Source of the DNA: Diaporthe sp. PMI_573
Lineage: Eukaryota > Ascomycota > Sordariomycetes > Diaporthales > Diaporthaceae
Assembly: GCA_021399435.1 (NCBI GenBank)
Contig: JAJTUP010000028.1
Location: 124,001 to 188,000 of the forward strand
Direction: 5' to 3'
Length of the DNA: 64,000 bases
Shown: positions 61,571-64,000 of the stretch, piece by piece
How the letters are laid out: every line of letters begins with the position of its first letter
Numbering within the stretch: the first letter of the stretch is position 1
Notes under the pieces: model-generated
What the model saw: the letters and a program-made list of their open reading frames with translations, nothing else
What the model was told of the DNA's origin: nothing
Databases searched by the model: none
Program-made: the position numbers and the translations under genes

Positions 61571-62460
61571 GGTACAGCTCGAGGAGGAACTGTCTTCTCT
61601 GGTCGGTGTCGGGATGCCTGCGAGGATGGAGCAAGCGCATGCCCATAGCTCGCTGAAGATTGTGAGAGGAGTCGATTTATAGGAGCCGTGGTGGATCTTC
61701 TACTTCCTCATTAAGCCTCGGAGTGTCTTCACGAGCCAGGAAGCACAATATCCACCCGCTCGAATCATGACCTCAAATTAGAAGGGTTGCCTTGGGACAG
61801 GATCGTGATGGTGGGGTAGTGATCGTCCTCGATAGATGAGCGGTACAGGAGCTTCCTCGATGTATACATCAACCTAACATGGCCTGGAAAAGCATCACCT
61901 CAACTGGCGATACCGTTCGGTACTTGCATGGCCGAACTGACGAACGGCGGGGCCAATCCTGGACGGCTCCTCTGGCGGACCCCCTCGTAGCGCTACCCGG
62001 CTGCTACCGCAATACCTTCTTTCCTGGTTCCCGCGCTGTGATACGAGCGCGAGCTCCCGCTTAATTAACATGCGGCGTCGAGAGCGGGTCCAAGGTTATT
62101 CACGTGGTAAAATTTCATTATTTCACGGTTGAGGGTTATCCGCTCTAGTAGGAAGAATGGCTCGAGCGACGTGTATTATTCGTATTATTTTTTTCGCGCG
62201 CGTTGTAACCACCCTCAGATCCTACCCTACCGACATTGCTCATCAGGTAGTCTGGGGGACTCGGTTCTGAGCGCGGGAGGTATCCCCATCAAGAGTTCAC
62301 GTAGGAAAGCTATGTCCAGATCTGGTTCCTATCATCACCCCAGGGTAGAGAGGGGGACCCTCCTCATCTTTCATGAGAATCGCCTGCAACAGTCCAGAGA
62401 AATGATGACGGACGACCTTCGCTTCTTCCGACTCCGTCTTTCCTGAGTAAGGTAGCTCGG
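61571..62460. other. Upstream region of the alpha-galactosidase gene
   Basis: No gene seen. It should contain the promoter; I found no site that I can name with confidence. Confidence 0.45.
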
Positions 62461-62540
62461 GGTCCCGTGGCGCAGTTGGTCGCGCGCTAGGTTGCCTCTC
62501 TTCTCCTTTGCAAGGGCGCAGGTTCGTCATGCAACGACCC
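62461..62540 (+). other. tRNA-like relic
   Basis: GGTCCCGTGGCGCAGTTGGT contains a good A box and a closable D arm (GCGC...GCGC). TTTGCAA at 62507-62513 could be an anticodon loop (TGC, Ala) and GGTTCG at 62521 starts a B box. But the T loop lacks the conserved A, the T stem does not close, only four acceptor pairs form, and about 15 extra bases lie before the anticodon. Confidence 0.3.
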
Positions 62541-62941
62541 GTCACGCCGCAATTGTCCACCACAGACGTCAGCTGGTATACGAATGGAAACGAACTTACG
62601 AATGTAAACGAGTGGATGGAGAGAGGGGGCCCCAGTACCCCGCACATGCCCCTGGGCGGGGTCATTGTAAGGAGTTGAATGAGGGGTGGTATAGCGGGTT
62701 TTGTTGGTAATTATGCGAGCATTGTTTGTTGGGTTGTTCTCTCTTCTCATGCTGCTGATGTATTCGGGCCGCTACGGGGGGACAGTGCTTTTTCTGCGAA
62801 GTAGTCAACGGGGAGGTGAGATGGAGCACTAGACGAAGCTTGACCGGTACCGGTAGAGGAGGGACTGGCCGAAAGGATGTTCTAGGGATCCAGAAAGTTA
62901 AAGGTGAGAATAGTTATTAGTTCAAGCAAAATGCAAGGGCA
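62541..62941. other. Spacer
   Basis: Nothing supported. Confidence 0.4.
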
Positions 62942-63760
62942 ATAGAGGACACGCGCGAGCAGACTGCCGTCTACACCGTGATCCCGCCCGAGCACGTCGC
63001 CTCGCTCACGGTCCAGCCATGCCGTGTCCCCGAGGTGTCCTCCTCGTCCCTCTCGGGCCTTCCAGCGCTGTGTCTGCACCTCTCCATGAGCGAGCCCACC
63101 ACCATCGTGGGCCCGGCGGCGGCGCCTTACTTTTCGCCCAAGCCCAAGACTGCAGCCGACTCGCGGCTGTTGACTTCCTTGGATCTGCTCGCGCGGCTGC
63201 ACTCACTCGTCCTGTACATCAAGGAGGACGCCTTTCCAGACTCGGCCCCGCAGGTACTGAGTAACATCAGCACCTTCAAGTCCAGCCCGAAACATGCCGA
63301 CCTCAAGTGCCTCTACGAGGGGCGTGGAGGAAGGCCAGTCTGTTGGCCGGCACTCGAAATGCACATCCGGGCCCCGACCTCAACCACCGACAGCCCGCCT
63401 GCGTACAACGACGCCGAGGTCGAGATGCAGCTGGGACCCCATTTGAGCAAGCGACAGCGACGAGGAGAAGGACTAGATTCAAAGAACAACGCAGAGGCAG
63501 GTGGTAGCAGTAGCAGCATTGTCGATCGCCTCCTTGACAGAGTTGGCCGGATAGAAGCCCGACTTACACACATGGAGACTGAACTCCGGGAGGCAAAGGC
63601 CCACGACAAGGCATCTGATGAGCTCGACGACCTGTCGGCTCACATGGATGATTACGTTGTCGTAAAGATGGACGACCACATGGACTTTGTCAAAATTGAT
63701 CTTCAAGACTTTGTAGAAGATAGACTTGCCGATGTCGAGGACAGAGTTATGGACCGAGTC
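62942..63760 (+). pseudogene. Unknown GC-rich gene, both ends missing, cut by hAT element
   Basis: The frame is coding-like from about 62942 (YTVIPPEHVASLTVQPC), with no ATG, so a first exon is missing or lies before the acceptor-like CAATAG at 62938-62943. LRLHSL-type helices, a Pro-rich linker, a basic SKRQRRG patch and a coiled coil (DRVGRIEARLTHMETELREA) follow. At 63761 the hAT end begins and adds foreign residues. Similar multi-copy unknown proteins are frequent in accessory fungal DNA (family knowledge, not checked). Confidence 0.5.
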
Positions 63761-64000
63761 CAGGGTGGGGAATCAATCCACGACTTCCACGGTATTGATC
63801 AATATGTTGACTTCAATCCACGTCAACGTCAATCCACGAGACATGTTGTTACGTAATCAATCCATCCACGGTTGAGGGCTCGTGGATTGAGATGTGGATT
63901 GACGTGGACGCTAGTCAGGGGTATGGGTACCCTGATATATTTCGTTAATATTTGCTATGCATATCTGCGCAAACACTAACAGATCTAATCAGGCAAAACA
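63761..64000 (+). mobile_element. Left end of a second hAT element 3 copy (continues past the window)
   Basis: 63761-64000 matches 33178-33417 with few differences (CAGGGTGGGGAATCAATCCA...AACACTAACAGATCTAATCAGGCAA). The 8 bp before it (ACCGAGTC, 63753-63760) should reappear after its right end if it is a simple insertion. It interrupts the gene at 62942-63760. Confidence 0.9.

Noticed and set aside
1..64000. Giant Starship-type element with a tyrosine-recombinase captain
   Set aside because: I found no DUF3435-like recombinase in any frame; the mobile DNA is explained by separate classical transposons.

Overview
The window looks like the genome of a filamentous ascomycete (Pezizomycotina, most likely Sordariomycetes). 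Evidence: genes carry short 43-125 bp GT-AG introns with CTAAC/CTGAC-like branch sites; fungal families are present (Zn2Cys6 factor, BCS1-like AAA ATPase, fungal PD-(D/E)XK nuclease-like protein, GH27 and GH64 glycosidases, chromodomain protein); and the transposons are the usual fungal set (pogo/Fot, hAT/Restless, Tad-like LINE, Ty1/copia, MULE). It reads as an accessory, repeat-rich compartment: about half is mobile DNA, and many host genes are truncated, frameshifted or cut by insertions.

Layout. 0-5 kb: end of a gene, a complete pogo-like element (309-2634) and a four-exon unknown gene. 5-9 kb: diverged repeats and an Ulp1-like protein whose catalytic Cys is Ser. 9-14 kb: a 69-bp tandem repeat, a multi-span membrane protein and a Zn2Cys6 factor cut off by a LINE-like tail. 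14-20 kb: a pogo end relic, a small Cys-rich ORF and a second Ulp1-like protease with a complete His-Asp-Gln-Cys set. 20-27 kb: a scrapyard of gene and transposon fragments (copia LTR, MULE, chromodomain gene, DDE relic, BCS1-like ATPase truncated by a LINE tail, GH64 pseudogene). 28-29.5 kb: PD-(D/E)XK-like gene. 30-35 kb: three hAT pieces, one bounded by a perfect 8-bp target duplication. 35-39 kb: a small two-exon gene and fragments of bZIP, phosphatase and kinase-like genes. 40.2-43.1 kb: a fold-back element made from inverted hAT ends, itself split by a pogo element with 34-bp terminal repeats and TA duplication. 44.6-50.1 kb: an apparently intact two-ORF LINE, inserted into the 5' part of a GC-rich gene. 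52-56 kb: copia, hAT and LINE fragments and one small gene. 56-62 kb: C2H2-type gene, FAD-oxidase remnant and an intact secreted alpha-galactosidase. 63-64 kb: an unknown gene cut by a second copy of the 33-kb hAT.

Host genes do not form one pathway. Most nonsense codons in the DNA transposons are TAA/TAG explained by C-to-T change in a CA context, as expected of repeat-induced point mutation (inference). Intron coordinates are my own readings from consensus sites and frame; no transcript was available.
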